From Silene latifolia (Eukaryota; Streptophyta; Magnoliopsida; Caryophyllales; Caryophyllaceae): a stretch of DNA of 64,000 nucleotides. How positions within the stretch are numbered: position 1 is the first letter of the stretch; each line of letters begins with the position of its first letter. The translations under genes were made by a program, and so were the position numbers. This document shows positions 43,309-54,593 of the stretch, piece after piece. The notes beneath the pieces were generated by a model. The model saw nothing but the letters and a program-made list of their open reading frames with translations, was not told the DNA's origin and searched no databases. The DNA is taken from the NCBI RefSeq assembly GCF_048544455.1, contig NC_133538.1, positions 3,998,658 through 4,062,657 of the forward strand, given 5' to 3'.

Positions 43309-46300
43309 ATGGCTTCCGCATCAAATACTCTATCGTCTACTCTTCCAATTTTTGGAGGAGAAAATTACGACTATTGGTGCATTAAAATGAAGGCTCTCTT
43401 AAAATCAAATGCACTATGGGAGATTGTGGAAAATGGTCCCGAAAAGCAACAAGAAGGTGTTTAACCCACCGAAGCATCCTTAAAGAAAATAAATGAGGAT
43501 GAGATAAAGGACGCCAAAGCCTTGTCTTTTATCTTTAATGCTGTTTCGGAGACCATCTTTCCAAAAATAATGCGGGCTTCTACCGCAAAAGAAGCATGAG
43601 ATTCACTCCAAAAAGAATTCCATGGTGATGAAAGGAAAAGAACAATACGTCTCAATACCCTAAGAAAAGATTTCGAAAATTTGAAGATGAGGGAGAATGA
43701 AGACATACAAACTTACACTTCAAGAGTAACGGAGATAGTTAATCAAATGAAGATATATGGCGAAGATATTACCGACACGAGAATCGTGCAAAAAATTCTC
43801 GCGACTTTAACCAAAAAGTTCGACATGATTGTCACTGTTATTGAAGAATCAAGGGATCTCTCAAAGCTCACAGTAACCGAGCTACTTGGATCCTTACTCG
43901 CCTATGATCAAAAATTCAAGACCGGAGAATCTTCTTCCGAGGATGCTTTCAAGTCATCGCATAAAGAAAAGCGGTCCGGAGGGTGGAAGAAGAAAGTGAC
44001 GATGGTGGCAATAAACAAATGTCACAATCAAAGGGAAAGTTTCCTCCTTGTGGCATTTGTGGAAAGAATAATCATGCAGAAAAGAATTGCTTTTTCAAAG
44101 GCAAGCCCCAGTGTCACCATTGTAAGAAGTATGGGCACTTTAAAAAAGATTGTAGACAAAAACAAATGGAGTCCAAGGACCAAGCTCATTATTCAAGTAG
44201 CGTTAATAATGAGCACCTCTTCTATGCCGGCCAAGCAAAGACTTCAAGCAAAGAAAGTAGGTGGCTAATTGACAGTGGTTGTACAAGTCACATGACGAAT
44301 GATTCAAGCATCTTTAGCGAGTTGGATACTTCTGTCCAAACTCCGGTACGAATGGGGAATGGCGAAGTTCTGACATCAAAGGGCAAAGGTACGATCATTG
44401 TTCCAACTAAGCGGGGTACAAAATACATTAAAGATGTGCTGCTTGCCCCGGATCTTGCTGAAAATTTGCTAAGTGTGGCACAGATGATCAAGAATGGTTA
44501 TTCACTAGTCTTTGCAAATAATCATTGCACCATATATGACCCCGGAAATAAGGAGATTGCTAAAGTTGCCATGGAAAATAAAAGCTTCTCCTTGAAATGG
44601 AAGTATGGTCTAGAGTCATCATATCGAGCTCACGTCGCGGAGACCTGGCTATGGCATAGAAGGTACGGACATTTCAACTTACGTGCACTAGCCGACTTAT
44701 ACAAGCAGAATGTTGTGCGGGATTTTCCAATGCTTCAAGCAACTAAAGAACTATGCGAGCCTTGTCAACTTGGAAAGCAACACCGCCTGCCATTTCCAAA
44801 GAGCCAAGCATGGAGGGCAAGTAAAAAGCTAGAGCTTGTTCACACAGACGTATGCGGTCCTCAAAGAACCTTATCTCATCTTGGAAACAGGTACTTTATC
44901 CTGTTTATTGATGATTTTACTCGAATGACTTGGGTATATTTTATGAAACAAAAATCAGAAGTATTCCAAGTCTTTCAAAAATTCAAAGCTCTCGCTGAAA
45001 ATCAAAGCGGGTGCAAATTGAAGATGATTAGATCCGATCGCGGAAAGAATATACTTCTTCACAATTTGACCGATTTTGTGAAGATGAAGGTGTAGAACAT
45101 CACTCACCGCAGATATACTCCACAACAAAACGGGGTATCCGAAAGAAAGAATAGGACCGTGATGGAGATGGCCAGATGCATGTTGGCTGAAAAGAAAATG
45201 CCGAAGAAATTTTGGGCTGAGGCTGTCTACACATCCGTATACCTGCTCAACAGACTTCCAACAAAGGCAGTTAAGGGAAAAACTCCAGAGAAGCCCTGGA
45301 GCGGTAAAAAGCCTACAAACTAAGCATTTAAAGGTGTTTGGCTCAATCTGCTATGCTCACATCCCAAATATGAAAAAAGGAGCAAGCTTGATGATAAGGC
45401 GAGAAAAGGTATATTTCTTGGCTACGACTCAAAATCAAAGGCTTACCGGATTTTCAATCTTAATACGGAGAAGATCATGATAAGCCGAGACGTGGAGTTT
45501 GATGAAGATGCAATGTGGAATTGGGAAGAGAAGAAGGTGGAAAGAAATGTGATCCTAGTTCCTTATCACCAACATCAACCAGAAGGTGATGATGATACGA
45601 TCAACAATAATGATCCTCCTACACCTCCATCAACTCCAATGCATGCACACTCTCCATCCTCTAACGACAATTCGGAGAATGCTACGGGACCTCGAGGTAA
45701 GAAAGATCTCTCCGAAATTTATGCAGAATGTCCCGTTATTAATCTGAATGAAGAGGAATGTGAGAGATGCTACTTCGCTTTTGAGGAGCCAAGAGACTAT
45801 GATGAGGCTTCCAAATACAAAGAGTGGCAAGACGCAATGGAGACAGAAATAAACATGATAAAGAAGAATAACACCCGGGAATTAGTGGACAAACCCAAGG
45901 ATCGAAAGGTGATTGGAGTGAAATGGGTCTACAAAACAAAGTTGAATCCAGATGGCTCAATCAATAAGTACAAAGCAAGATTGGTCGTGAAAGGGTACTC
46001 CCAACAAGCTGGAATAGACTACGGAGACACATTTGCTCCAGTTGCTCGTCACGATACTGGTAAGGACTCTTATTGCTCTAGTTTACTCAAGAAAGATGGA
46101 AAATTTATCAACTTGATGTCAAATCTGCCTTCCTTAATGGAGAACTCGAGGAGGAGATATACATCGAGCAACCTCCGGGCTTTGTCACACAAGGAAATGA
46201 AGAAAAGGTGTGCAAGCTGAAAAAGGCTCTATATGGCCTCAAACAAGCTCCAAGGGCGTGGTACAAAGAAGATTGATTCTTACTTCCTTGAGCAAGGATT

Positions 46301-47331
46301 CACGAGGAGTAAAAATGAGCATACACTATACGTAAAGAGAAAACAAGGCGATCTTCTCATCGTTTCTCTCTATGTTGATGATCTCCTTGTCACAGGAAAC
46401 AATGCCCAAATGATCCTTACATTTAAGGAGGAGATGAAGAAAAGGTTTGAAATGACGGATTTGGGCTTAATGAATTTCTTCCTTGGCATGGAAGTCCATC
46501 AAGCAAAAGATGGAATCTTCATTTCTCAAACTAAGTATGCTCGAAATCCTCAAAAGGTTCAAGATGGAGAACGTAAGTTTGGTTTCTACTCCTTTGGTCT
46601 TGAATGAGAAGCTATCCAAAAATGATGGGTCAAAAGAAGTTGATCTCAAGCAATACCGAAGCTTGGTTGGAAGCTTACTTTACCTCACATCTACAAGACC
46701 TGATCTTATGTTCGCCACAAGCTTATTATCAAGATTTATTAGCAAACCAAGTGAGGTTCACATGGGTACACCGAAGAGAATACTTCGATATCTAAAGGGT
46801 ACTCTAGAGTTTGGAGTATTTTACCATCCTTGCGACAATCCAAGATTAATAGCGTACTCCGACAGTGACTGGGCAGGATCGGTAGATGACATGAAAAGTA
46901 CTTCAGGCTATGCATTTACTTTCGGCTCAGGAGTATTCTCATGGAATTCAAAGAAGCAAGACATCGTAGCTCAATCAACAGCCGAGGCCGAGTACGTTGC
47001 AGCTTGCGCCGCCGTCAATCAAGTAATATGGTTAAGGAAGATACTTGAGGACTTGGGCTACAAACAAGAAAGAGCAACCAAGGTTATGGTGGATAACAAG
47101 TCAGCAATTGCCATTGCGAAGAATCCAGTGTGCTTCAGCAAGACAAAGCACATGAAAGTGAGGTTCTATGCACTTCGAGATGCTGAGCAAGAAAAGGAAG
47201 TGGAACTTCTCCATTGCCCATCCGAGTTCCAACTAGCTGACATTTTAACCAAGGCTCTACCGACAGGAAGGTTCGAGTTTCTAAGATCAAAGTCAAGGCG
47301 TCACTCCAAAAGTCTCAAGGAGGAGTGTTGA
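43309..47331 (+). pseudogene. Copia gag-pol polyprotein, degenerate
   Basis: It starts at ATG 43309 (MASASNTLSSTLPIFGGENY). In-frame stops lie at 43462-43464 and 43597-43599. Gag continues to about 43970. After a frame change come a CX2CX4HX4C-type zinc knuckle (CHHCKKYGHFKKDC), the protease motif WLIDSGCTSHM, the integrase zinc region and core (HTDVCGPQ, FIDDFTRMTW, RSDRGKN), a second break at about 45093, and reverse transcriptase pieces (GVKWVYKTKLNPDGSINKYK, LYVDDLLVTGNN). RNase H follows (YSDSDWAGSVDD, SKKQDIVAQSTAEAEY). Several frameshifts lie at 46060-46260 and near 46540. It cannot make a full enzyme set. Confidence 0.9.
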
Positions 47332-47783
47332 AGTGTGAGACTTTTCTGAGTGTTCTAGAAGGTTCCAAAATATTCTAGAATAATGTAGAAACATCTAGAA
47401 TGTTCTAGAATACTCATGTACATACTAGAATAATCTAGAAGAGTCTAGAAGGGTCTAGAAGAGACATGAATGTTCTAGGTGTGTGTAGAGAAACCTAGAA
47501 TATTCTAGAGATATCTTGTATGTATAGAAGAGTCTAGAGGCTTACAAGTCTAGGTCACTCTAGAATGCTCTATTCTAGAGAATTCTAAGAATGTGGGAGA
47601 AGGAGGAGGAGCACTATAAATAGAGGTCCTCCCCTCCCATTTTGGTGTATCCAGAATTCACAACAAATCAATACAAAAAACTAATTCCTTCAAACTAAAC
47701 TCCAACTAATCAACCTTCAACTAATCAACTAAACAAACAACTAATCTCCACTTTACTTCCTATACTCCCCCCATACACCAACA
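47326..47783 (+). repeat. Copia 3' LTR
   Basis: 458 bases, nearly identical to the 5' LTR. Its start overlaps the last codons of the pol frame. Preceded by CTCAAGGAGGAG. Confidence 0.95.
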
Positions 47784-47788
47784 CCGAC

Positions 47789-48190
47789 AACAAGGATCTG
47801 GTAATCATACTCAGCAAGTCTCGAAATTGAATGTAGCCATATAATGCCTTGCGTAATTCTCTCAGTCTTGAATGATTGAAATGAATGTATTTGTACAAGA
47901 ACTAAAATACAGCCAAATTTCAATTGCAACAGAAAAGCCTTGCTAATCAGCTACATTGTCGCCTAGCTAATCAGCTACATTGTCCTGTTGATGTTTGTAC
48001 TCTCTCTATGTCAAACAGGATCTGAGATGTAGTCGTTCATTCAAAAGGATAAATGGCATGCATGTATTAACATATTAGTTTTTGTGGAATCAAATTGTGG
48101 TCATAACGGCTATCGACTGTCTCAGATGCTTTTCAGTATCTGCGAGTATGTAGAGCAGCTTATCCTGTTGTGTCGCTTGGTGACTAAAAA
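47789..48190. other. Intergenic space between convergent genes
   Basis: No supported ORF. It should contain the 3' ends of the PTC52-like gene (plus) and the minus-strand gene. A direct repeat GCTAATCAGCTACATTGTC occurs twice at about 47942-47983. Confidence 0.5.
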
Positions 48191-48905
48191 TTACAGCTTT
48201 CGAGCTCTACTAATCTTTGATGAAGACATGCTTGTGGACTTGTTGGTGGTGCTTTCTTCTGTCTGGCTTTTATAATTGTCTGAAATCACAGGTGGAATGT
48301 TGGTCTCAATTTCATCAAGTGCCTGCATAGACAAACAGATAATTTTAAATCTAAACATCACAACTTCACAAGTGGGAACAGCCTCTTTGTGTTGCTAACA
48401 TTGGAGTAAGGTTGCGTACATCTGACCTACCCCGCAATTTGCAGGAGCCATTGAGGCACTGGGGTAATTTTGTTGTATATAAATCAAAAAAATACTCCAT
48501 CAGGTTATTCATTTCCGTGAGTTAAGTTCCCAGTTAAGGTAGAGTATTCCGATATGGCCGAATGATTTTGAATGCTTCTTGTACCACTCTCTCTTTGGGG
48601 GATATCTTCTTTAATTTAATAAGGTGATCATTGCTTTACCTAAATGAAAGCGTACGTGACAATACGGTGAATGTTGTGATTTTTGACTATCTAGCTCCTA
48701 TCCGTCTTGTATTAGATTAAATAGAATGGTTCATCCAAAAAGAACAGAACTCGCATTGTCGTTGGACAATTATGCTATTCCAGAAACTAAAGCTCTAGAA
48801 TCACTTTTCGTTCAGCACTGACCTGGACAGCCTTCTGAAGCACATTGAACATCTCCTGGGCACGCTTTCGTTTCTTCTTAACATAAGAATTTTCCTGCTG
48901 CAGCT
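48191..48905 (-). CDS. Last two exons of an unrecognised coiled-coil-type gene
   Basis: Minus strand. The exon 48905-48823 (acceptor TTTTTGTAG, donor CAG/GTCAGT) encodes LQQENSYVKKKRKRAQEMFN and on to VLQKAVQ. The final exon 48322-48191 (acceptor CTATGCAG) encodes ALDEIETNIPPVISDNYKSQ, a Ser/Thr-rich stretch and SSSKISRARKL before TAA. The splice phases agree (2 bases plus 27 codons, then 44 codons with stop), which supports a real gene. The charged heptad-like segment with KKKRKR suggests a coiled coil and a possible nuclear signal. I do not recognise the protein. Earlier exons were not found before the insertion of element B at 49362. Confidence 0.7.
48371..48480 (+). mobile_element. Au-like SINE, 5'-truncated
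   Basis: Reads GGGAACAGCCTCTTTGTG, then GGTTGCGTACATCTGACCTA, then ...GGCACTGGGGTAATTTTGTTGTA. This resembles the body and TTGTTG end of plant Au SINEs as I recall them. It lies in the intron between the two exons of the minus-strand gene. Confidence 0.6.
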
Positions 48906-49361
48906 CTACAAAAAGAAGTTCTCTGTATTAACATTGAACATTTGATCATTCATAAAGTAGTTCAAACAGTGAAACAGCCCCAAAGGGCATGGAAAAATCC
49001 TAACGTTTTAGGCCGCCTTTCATCCAATTTAACACCTGAAGTGAGTACAGATGACATTTTTAATGTGGTCAGTGAGGTTGCAAGATACAGCTATTTGTCT
49101 ATTATTATTTAGATGTACTTTTCATCTTACAAGATGTTGATCAAAATAAACGCTTGTTAAATGGCGTAAGGTGTACCTGTAAAACGTTTGAATGAGGGTG
49201 TTGTGGGTCAAATAACCAAATTGGTAAAAAAAAAGTGGAGGATAGTTGTCAAATTGGTAAAAAAAAGTTTTATTTGTGACAAATTGGTAAAAAAACTTAA
49301 GGGAATGTGATAAATTGGCCAAAAAACTCTATTACTTTATTTAATTTGTCATACCTAGAAC
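48906..49361 (-). other. Presumed intron or upstream part of the minus-strand gene
   Basis: AT-rich, no supported exon. At about 49215-49320 AATTGGTAAAAAAA recurs four times, an irregular ~35-60-base A-rich repeat. The right edge agaac (49357-49361) is the TSD of element B. Confidence 0.45.
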
Positions 49362-49993
49362 TGTTCCGGATGTAATTCCAGAGCAGATATTCGTTACCAC
49401 TCGTAGCTTGTAGAATGTCGTCTTTGGTTGAATCCTTCTTTCTTTAATCGTTCCTCTCGGCCTCTTCTGCAACAATGAACGAACTGAGGGCTTGTCTTTG
49501 TGCCAAGCGTACTCACTCCGACGCTCAAGTCAGTAAACTTAAGGGATAAGTTGTTACTTGGCTGAATGTATATTGTAGAGAGATAAGGAAGATTATACCA
49601 GATGAATAGTGTTTCTTAGGTTCAGTTCTGGATCCTTTCCTCAATGAAGGTTGAGGAGTATTTATAGACTTTCACCTTTTGTCACGTAGTGGCCAAGTGG
49701 CCAAGTGGCTAGCAGGTGGAAAGACTGATCTACCCCTCGGCCGAGAGACCTATGGCAGGCCGGCGGGCCCTGGTGACCCACCGCCGAGGGATCCTGGATA
49801 TGAGTACGCGGGTATGTGTCCCGGCTGGCAAGTTACCATGCCGAGACCCAGGCCTGGTCTCGGCAAGTTACCATGCCGAGACCCAGGCCCCAGGCTGCAT
49901 CGGCTAGGCTGTCTAAGCCGTTGACTTGCTGTGGATATCTTTGACCTTGCTCAATATGTTGACTTGGTCAGCGGTGCAGAATATGCCCCATCA
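49362..49993 (-). repeat. Element B 3' LTR (left copy)
   Basis: 632 bases, TGTTCCGGATG to GCCCCATCA. Compared with the right copy it has an extra 'cctggtctcggcaagttaccatgccgagaccca' duplication near 49850-49885, so the repeated part is absent at 56220-56250. Confidence 0.9.
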
Positions 49994-50442
49994 ATTTGCC
50001 CCCAGCGTAGTCTATGCCGTGGTATGGGCTCCGATGTACGTTTGAGCGTATATTCTGCGTAAGTAATTTGTAAAAAATTTCGCATCGGCTTCTTCTCGCG
50101 CGGCTTCTTTTACCTCGGCCTGGTCTTTCTTAGGCCGTACCATATCCCCCCTCCACATGGATGTGTAAAGGGCATCCGATGTGGAAAAGAAAGTGACGCT
50201 TGCCGAGACCAGGGTTGAGAGTGCCGGTTGTTTTTGATTGCCCCCGGCCGGCGCTACTTAGCTTGGTTGATCATGTGGCCGGCGGAGAACAGATGCTTGG
50301 GAATTTGTTGAGGAAGGTGAATAGGCGGAGAGATATGAATGGGCGTGTTGAAGACGCTTGGTCACTGTTGCATTGATTGACGTTCAACTGTTGCAACGAT
50401 TGACATCCCGTGGTTGCATGTCCGACACGTGTCTGTTCGCTG

Positions 50443-50508
50443 ATTGGATGACGCTTCATGGGCTGTTCTCTGATTGGTCCTTCTTCATGGGCTTTTCCCT
50501 ATAAATAG
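50443..50508 (+). promoter_or_regulatory. Core promoter of the element B antisense gene
   Basis: TATAAATAG at 50500-50508 is preceded by two ATTGG (inverted CCAAT) boxes near 50443 and 50472. It lies 178 bases before the ATG at 50686. The same TATA and CCAAT layout is in E1 (about 40577-40645, minus), while the sequence between has changed more. Confidence 0.65.
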
Positions 50509-50685
50509 GGCAGTTATTCCGTGAAATTGGCCACCAATTTCATTTTCCAAAATTTTCTTCTCTCTAAACTTTCAAGGGCTTCTTTGTCTTCTAATTTTCA
50601 GAGTTGTTACTCCGGCGAGTGTTTTTCTTCAAGGTAAACAAACAAACTTCCCAATTTCTTAACTTTGTAAGTTTTTATTGTAAAC

Positions 50686-52065
50686 ATGTCTTCTGCTGAT
50701 GCCGGGCCTAGTAAACCGGCGCCGGGGGGTTCCCCGTCGCGTCTTGATGAGGAGGAGAAGTTGGACGCCCTCCTGATAAGGCCTGGGGGCCCTAGGTCTC
50801 CTTCTCCTGAAGTCGATCCTCGAATTTTGGAGGAATGGGAGGATGACGATGATGTCGATGATGACGCAGACGATTTTGGTGATGATGCTGAAAAGGCTCG
50901 TCCCAAAGAGGGGAGGCAGTACGTTATGGATCACGGTGACGTCTGTAAGGTACGCGTTGACCGAGCTTGGACCCATAAGTTGGCCAGTTGTTCCGGTGAG
51001 AAATTTTTCGAGGGCCATTTCTTCTTTGGCAGGGGATACAAGATTGTTATCCCCGAGGAGGGTCGTGCCGTCTGTTGCCCTCCACCGGGCCATACCGGTG
51101 TATACATGCGACACTTGGAGTACGGGCTCCGGTTTCCGCTGAACGAGTACGTCATGGCTATCATCAAAGCTATGAACGTCGCTGTGGCCCAACTGCATCC
51201 GTTGGCCATGAGGACGATAGTCGGCTTTGTGTGGCTTTGTCTCTTCAAGGGGGAGGCCCCGACGGTGAATTTATTCCGCCGGCTTCATTATCTCCAGCCG
51301 TCAATCTATGGCCGCGTCGGTTGGTACAGTGTGCACACGGAGAAGGGTTATGTCTCTGTTGACAAACTTACTTCTTGCAAAGACTGGAGAGATCGGTGGG
51401 TGTACGTTAAGGTGCCGGATGACTATCCGCCGCCCCCGCATTGCCAAAGACACCAAGTTAACTTGCGGTGTGAGACTAAGGCGGAACATGACAGATGGGT
51501 CACCCGGAAAAAACTCAAGATGGATGCCAGCAGGGTCTCTCTTAGGGAGGATGAGAGGCTGGCGATGAGGCTCTTTGAGGCGGACAAGAGTGGGGTGCCG
51601 AAAAGATGGATTCCCCCAACGCATCATTCTTCGGATGAGCCGCTCATACGTGTCGGCCTCATACCGGCCTTAGCACAAGGTGAGTGGGGTCGGTATGAGG
51701 CCCATCACCGCTGTCAATGTTCCTGTTCTTCGAGCTTCGATTTAATTCCTCTACTTAATTCTTGCTTTGTTTCCTTCGCAGACTACTTTGGACCGGATTT
51801 GTCTGAGGATATCCTCCGGAGAATGGGGCTGCACAAAGACAAAACCGTTGCTAACTTGCATCCCAAGGCTCTGACCCATGACCGCAGGACGTCGCCGAAT
51901 GATCTTATGGACCAGCAGCTGAAAAGCTTGAATGTGGTGGAGGCCCAGGCGAAGGTTGTTAGTAACATGCCGCGCCATACGCGAAAAACAAAGCCTTCGG
52001 CGGTGATGGCTTCGACATCGGCTCCGCCTTCCATCCCCCTGTTCAGAAGGAGACGGTGGAGATAG
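50686..52065 (+). CDS. Antisense accessory protein of element B (PF04195-like)
   Basis: ATG 50686 (MSSADAGPSKPAPGG) opens a 459-residue frame. It shows a Pro/Ser-rich start, an acidic DDDDVDDDADDFGDDAE tract, LASCSGEKFFEGHFFFGRGY, IVIPEEGRAVCCPPPGHTGV, RHLEYGLRFPLNEYVMAIIK, AQLHPLAMRTIVGFVWLCLF, LTSCKDWRDRWVYVKVPDDY, and after residue 331 a probable intron. The intron 51680-51781 (AAG/GTGAGT ... TTCGCAG) is 102 bases, so frame is kept with or without splicing. Spliced text reads LAQDYFGPDLSEDI. Near 52020 the frame shifts and charged, lysine-rich coding continues to about 53335 in pieces. Antisense to gag-pol. The molecular role is unknown. Confidence 0.75.
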   Translation: MSSADAGPSKPAPGGSPSRLDEEEKLDALLIRPGGPRSPSPEVDPRILEEWEDDDDVDDDADDFGDDAEKARPKEGRQYVMDHGDVCKVRVDRAWTHKLASCSGEKFFEGHFFFGRGYKIVIPEEGRAVCCPPPGHTGVYMRHLEYGLRFPLNEYVMAIIKAMNVAVAQLHPLAMRTIVGFVWLCLFKGEAPTVNLFRRLHYLQPSIYGRVGWYSVHTEKGYVSVDKLTSCKDWRDRWVYVKVPDDYPPPPHCQRHQVNLRCETKAEHDRWVTRKKLKMDASRVSLREDERLAMRLFEADKSGVPKRWIPPTHHSSDEPLIRVGLIPALAQGEWGRYEAHHRCQCSCSSSFDLIPLLNSCFVSFADYFGPDLSEDILRRMGLHKDKTVANLHPKALTHDRRTSPNDLMDQQLKSLNVVEAQAKVVSNMPRHTRKTKPSAVMASTSAPPSIPLFRRRRWR

Positions 52066-53340
52066 TTTATATCTCCAATGGGGATGACTCCGATGAGGAG
52101 GAGGGGTCGCCCTTGTCCGTAAAAAGAAAGCGACATGCCTTTTACTGCGCCGTTGCTTCGCTGGCGACGAGGAAATGCGCCCTTCGGCCAAGAAGGCCAA
52201 GCACGGTATTGATCTATCCGGTGGCTCAGATTTAGCCGGTTCATCAGGCGCTGCTGATGATAGGCTCTTCGGCATGCCTATGTATGTTGATACTGATGCT
52301 CTTCTTTTTTCTTTTTCTTTTTTTTTAATTTTGTAGATCGCCCGCTGGCGCCGCTCTTGTTGAGCGTGCAAGTGGAGGAGAACCCCGCGCAGTGGTGATC
52401 ATAACGTCGCCATTGACTCTTCATCCCGAGAAGGTTTCCCTTTCCCGACCGCAGTCGGTGATCGAAACGTCGCCACCGGCTCTTCATCCCCGAAAGGCTT
52501 CCCCTCCCGACTTGTAGCGGAAAGCGAGGTTGATCAAGAGATCGGCGAGGTGGAACGAGGCGACCGTGCTCGTATCATGGAGCAGGAGAAGGTCGTGGCT
52601 CAATCCGCTTTTGAGCTTAATGCCACTAAGAAGGTGGCCGCGAAGGCGAAGTGGATCTTCTCAATGAGCGAGGCTTAGGGGAGGCCGAGAAAGCGCTCTT
52701 GGCCGAGAGAAAGCTCGGGGAGGACGCCGAAAAGGAGGTCCTTCGAGAGAGCCAAGGCCGAGGCCGCTGCGGCCGAAGTTGAAAAGTCGCCGGCGAAGTG
52801 TGACCTTGTTCGGAGGCACGCCGACCTTTATCTCCAAAGAGAGAATGAATTCGGGAACGGTTTCGAGATCCGGGGAAGGTGATTCAGAGCAAGGAGGCCA
52901 TCATCAGGCAAAAGGAGGACGACATTGAGATGCTCCAAACCGACATGCTCCCCTAACATGTGCGCCGAATTCCGGATCTCGGCCGAAGACGCCGCCAGGA
53001 AGTGATTGGGGAACTCTTCCCTCTTGAAGGTTCCTTCCCGTGGGGGGCGGTTAACGAGCCGTTTGACGACAAGCTCGAAGCTAAGGAGAATGCCGTGGAG
53101 GAGAGAGCCAAGGAGGCGGTGAGGGTGAAGATAGAGAAAGAGGCGGCCGAGGAGGCAAAGCAGCCCTTGCCGAGAAGGCAAAGACGGCCAATGAGGAGGC
53201 CAAGAGAATGAGGGAAGCCGAGGCCGCGAGGCAAAGGCCGAGGCCGCCGAAGCCGAGGCCGCCAGAAAACCGTTGGGTTGCCCATCGAAGGAGATGTCTT
53301 TTACCGATGCTTGATGGCGAGACGACAAAGAATGACATAG
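52066..53340 (+). pseudogene. Frameshifted 3' part of the element B antisense gene
   Basis: The acidic/basic EIVYISNGDDSDEEEG and KRKRH run is in a shifted frame. A second probable intron spans 52281-52338 (CTAT/GTATGT ... TTTTGTAG). Then long Glu/Lys/Ala-rich stretches (EQEKVVAQSAFELNATKKVA; EERAKEAVRVKIEKEAAEEA) suggest a coiled coil. E1 has the matching EQEKVMAEAPRA piece. Many indels break it. Long minus-strand frames here are shadows of this biased sequence. Confidence 0.55.
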
Positions 53341-53690
53341 GGAGATGATGTCTGTTTTTTTGCCTTCCCGTCTTTGTATTTTGTACAACTTTGGTAGGTT
53401 GTCTTTTGGTCGACCCTTATGGGGACGACCGTCGTTTGTATTTCTTGTAATTTGTTGAACATATTTAATAAGAGCTCGTTTCTTCGCGCTCTCCGGCTTG
53501 GCCGAGGTCTTTACCTCATTCCTTTTTCTTGTGCTAATAGTTGAGCGTCTCAATCTGTACTTAACGTTTTCACTTTGTCTCTGGCTCGGCCGAGGTCTTT
53601 TCTCGTCCTTGTCTGAGTTTTTTCTCATGTTATTAATTGGGCGTCTCCTTTGTTTCCGCCTTGGCTTGGCCGAGGCAGTCTAGAGTGACT

Positions 53691-54125
53691 GCGACGGCGT
53701 CAAACCTCTTGGGGTGACTGCCGTGGCGTCTACTACTACTTGGGGTGATCGGCGACGCGCCTACTTCTTGATGGAGATCGCTGGCGTCTACCACTTGGGT
53801 GATCTGCGACGGCGTCAAACCTCTTGGGGTGACTGCCGTGGCGTCTACTACTTGGGGTGACTGCGACGGCGCCTACTTCTTGATGGAGACTGCCGTGGCG
53901 TCTACCACTTGGAGTGATCTGCGACGGCGTCAAACCTCTTGGGGTGATCGCTAGTGGCGTCTACTACTGGGGTGATCTGCGACGGCGCCTACTTCTTGAT
54001 GGAGATCTGCCGTGGCGTCTACCACTTGGAGTGACTGCGACGGCGTCAAACCTCTTGGGGTGATCGCCGTGGCGTCTACTACTTGGGGTGATCGCGACGG
54101 CGCCTACTTCTTGATGGAGATCGCC
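53691..54125. repeat. Higher-order tandem repeat: ~115-bp unit of four ~29-bp subunits
   Basis: GCGACGGCGTCAAAC starts units at 53691, 53806, 53921 and 54037, spacing 115, 115 and 116. A partial unit follows. Within each unit four related subunits occur: GCGACGGCGTCAAACCTCTT, GCCGTGGCGTCTACTACTT, GCGACGGCGCCTACTTCTTG and GCCGTGGCGTCTACCACTT, each followed by GG(G/A)GTGA-type text. It lies in the non-coding part between pol and the antisense gene. Retand of Silene is reported to carry an amplified tandem repeat, but identity was not tested. Confidence 0.85.
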
Positions 54126-54593
54126 GCTCTTGTCGGTATGACAAGTGAGCCGACGTCACTATCGATAGAGATCGCCGCTCTTGTCGGTATGACATGCGAG
54201 CCGCGTCTCGTTTTCCTAGTGACTATGGGGAAAATGAACATTTTGATGGAAGACTTGGGCGATTTTTCATTAGATAAAAACATGCGTCGGGGTGCCCACA
54301 AATGCTTTTGGACACCTCCGCCGCTACACAGAGTTTTCCCGAGATTACCAGTGTCCTAACGGTTTATCAAAGGCACGCCTTCCCGGTCAACCGCTAGCTA
54401 CATCCATGAGGTCGCCCTCCTGTTGTAAGGATAGACTTTTCCCTTTCTCTCGATTTCTTTGCTACTTTGAGGATTGCATGTTGCATCCTCCGCGCTATCC
54501 GGACGTTGACCACCTCGTCATTCTCGTCTTTGGAGACGAGCTTATGCGCTTCCCCGGTCCGAGACATACATCGTGTTAGGGCCCGGATGGACA
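54126..54593 (-). other. Element B pol-end remnant and spacer
   Basis: Around 54340-54230 the minus strand reads GTAGCGGCGGAGGTGTCC..., and then TTTTCATTAG..CCATCAAAATG-like text, as in E1 just after its integrase stop (36938-37020). The end of integrase is therefore retained. The 54400-54593 stretch has frames but no domain I recognise. Confidence 0.5.

Larger units (their letters stand above)
42805..47783 (+). mobile_element. Ty1/copia LTR retrotransposon with HSE-like LTRs
   Basis: The LTRs 42805-43263 and 47326-47783 have TG...CA ends and differ at roughly five positions by eye. The TSD ccgac is intact (42800-42804, 47784-47788). The primer site TGGTATCAGAGC is at 43266-43277 and a purine tract AAGGAGGAG precedes the 3' LTR. 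The domain order gag, protease, integrase, reverse transcriptase, RNase H is that of copia. The high LTR identity implies a recent insertion although the polyprotein is broken. It sits just 3' of the PTC52-like gene. Confidence 0.95.

Noticed and set aside
52828..53628. 266-residue minus-strand ORF
   Set aside because: It is the reverse-strand shadow of the GC- and GAG/CTC-biased coiled-coil part of the antisense accessory gene; no domain features.
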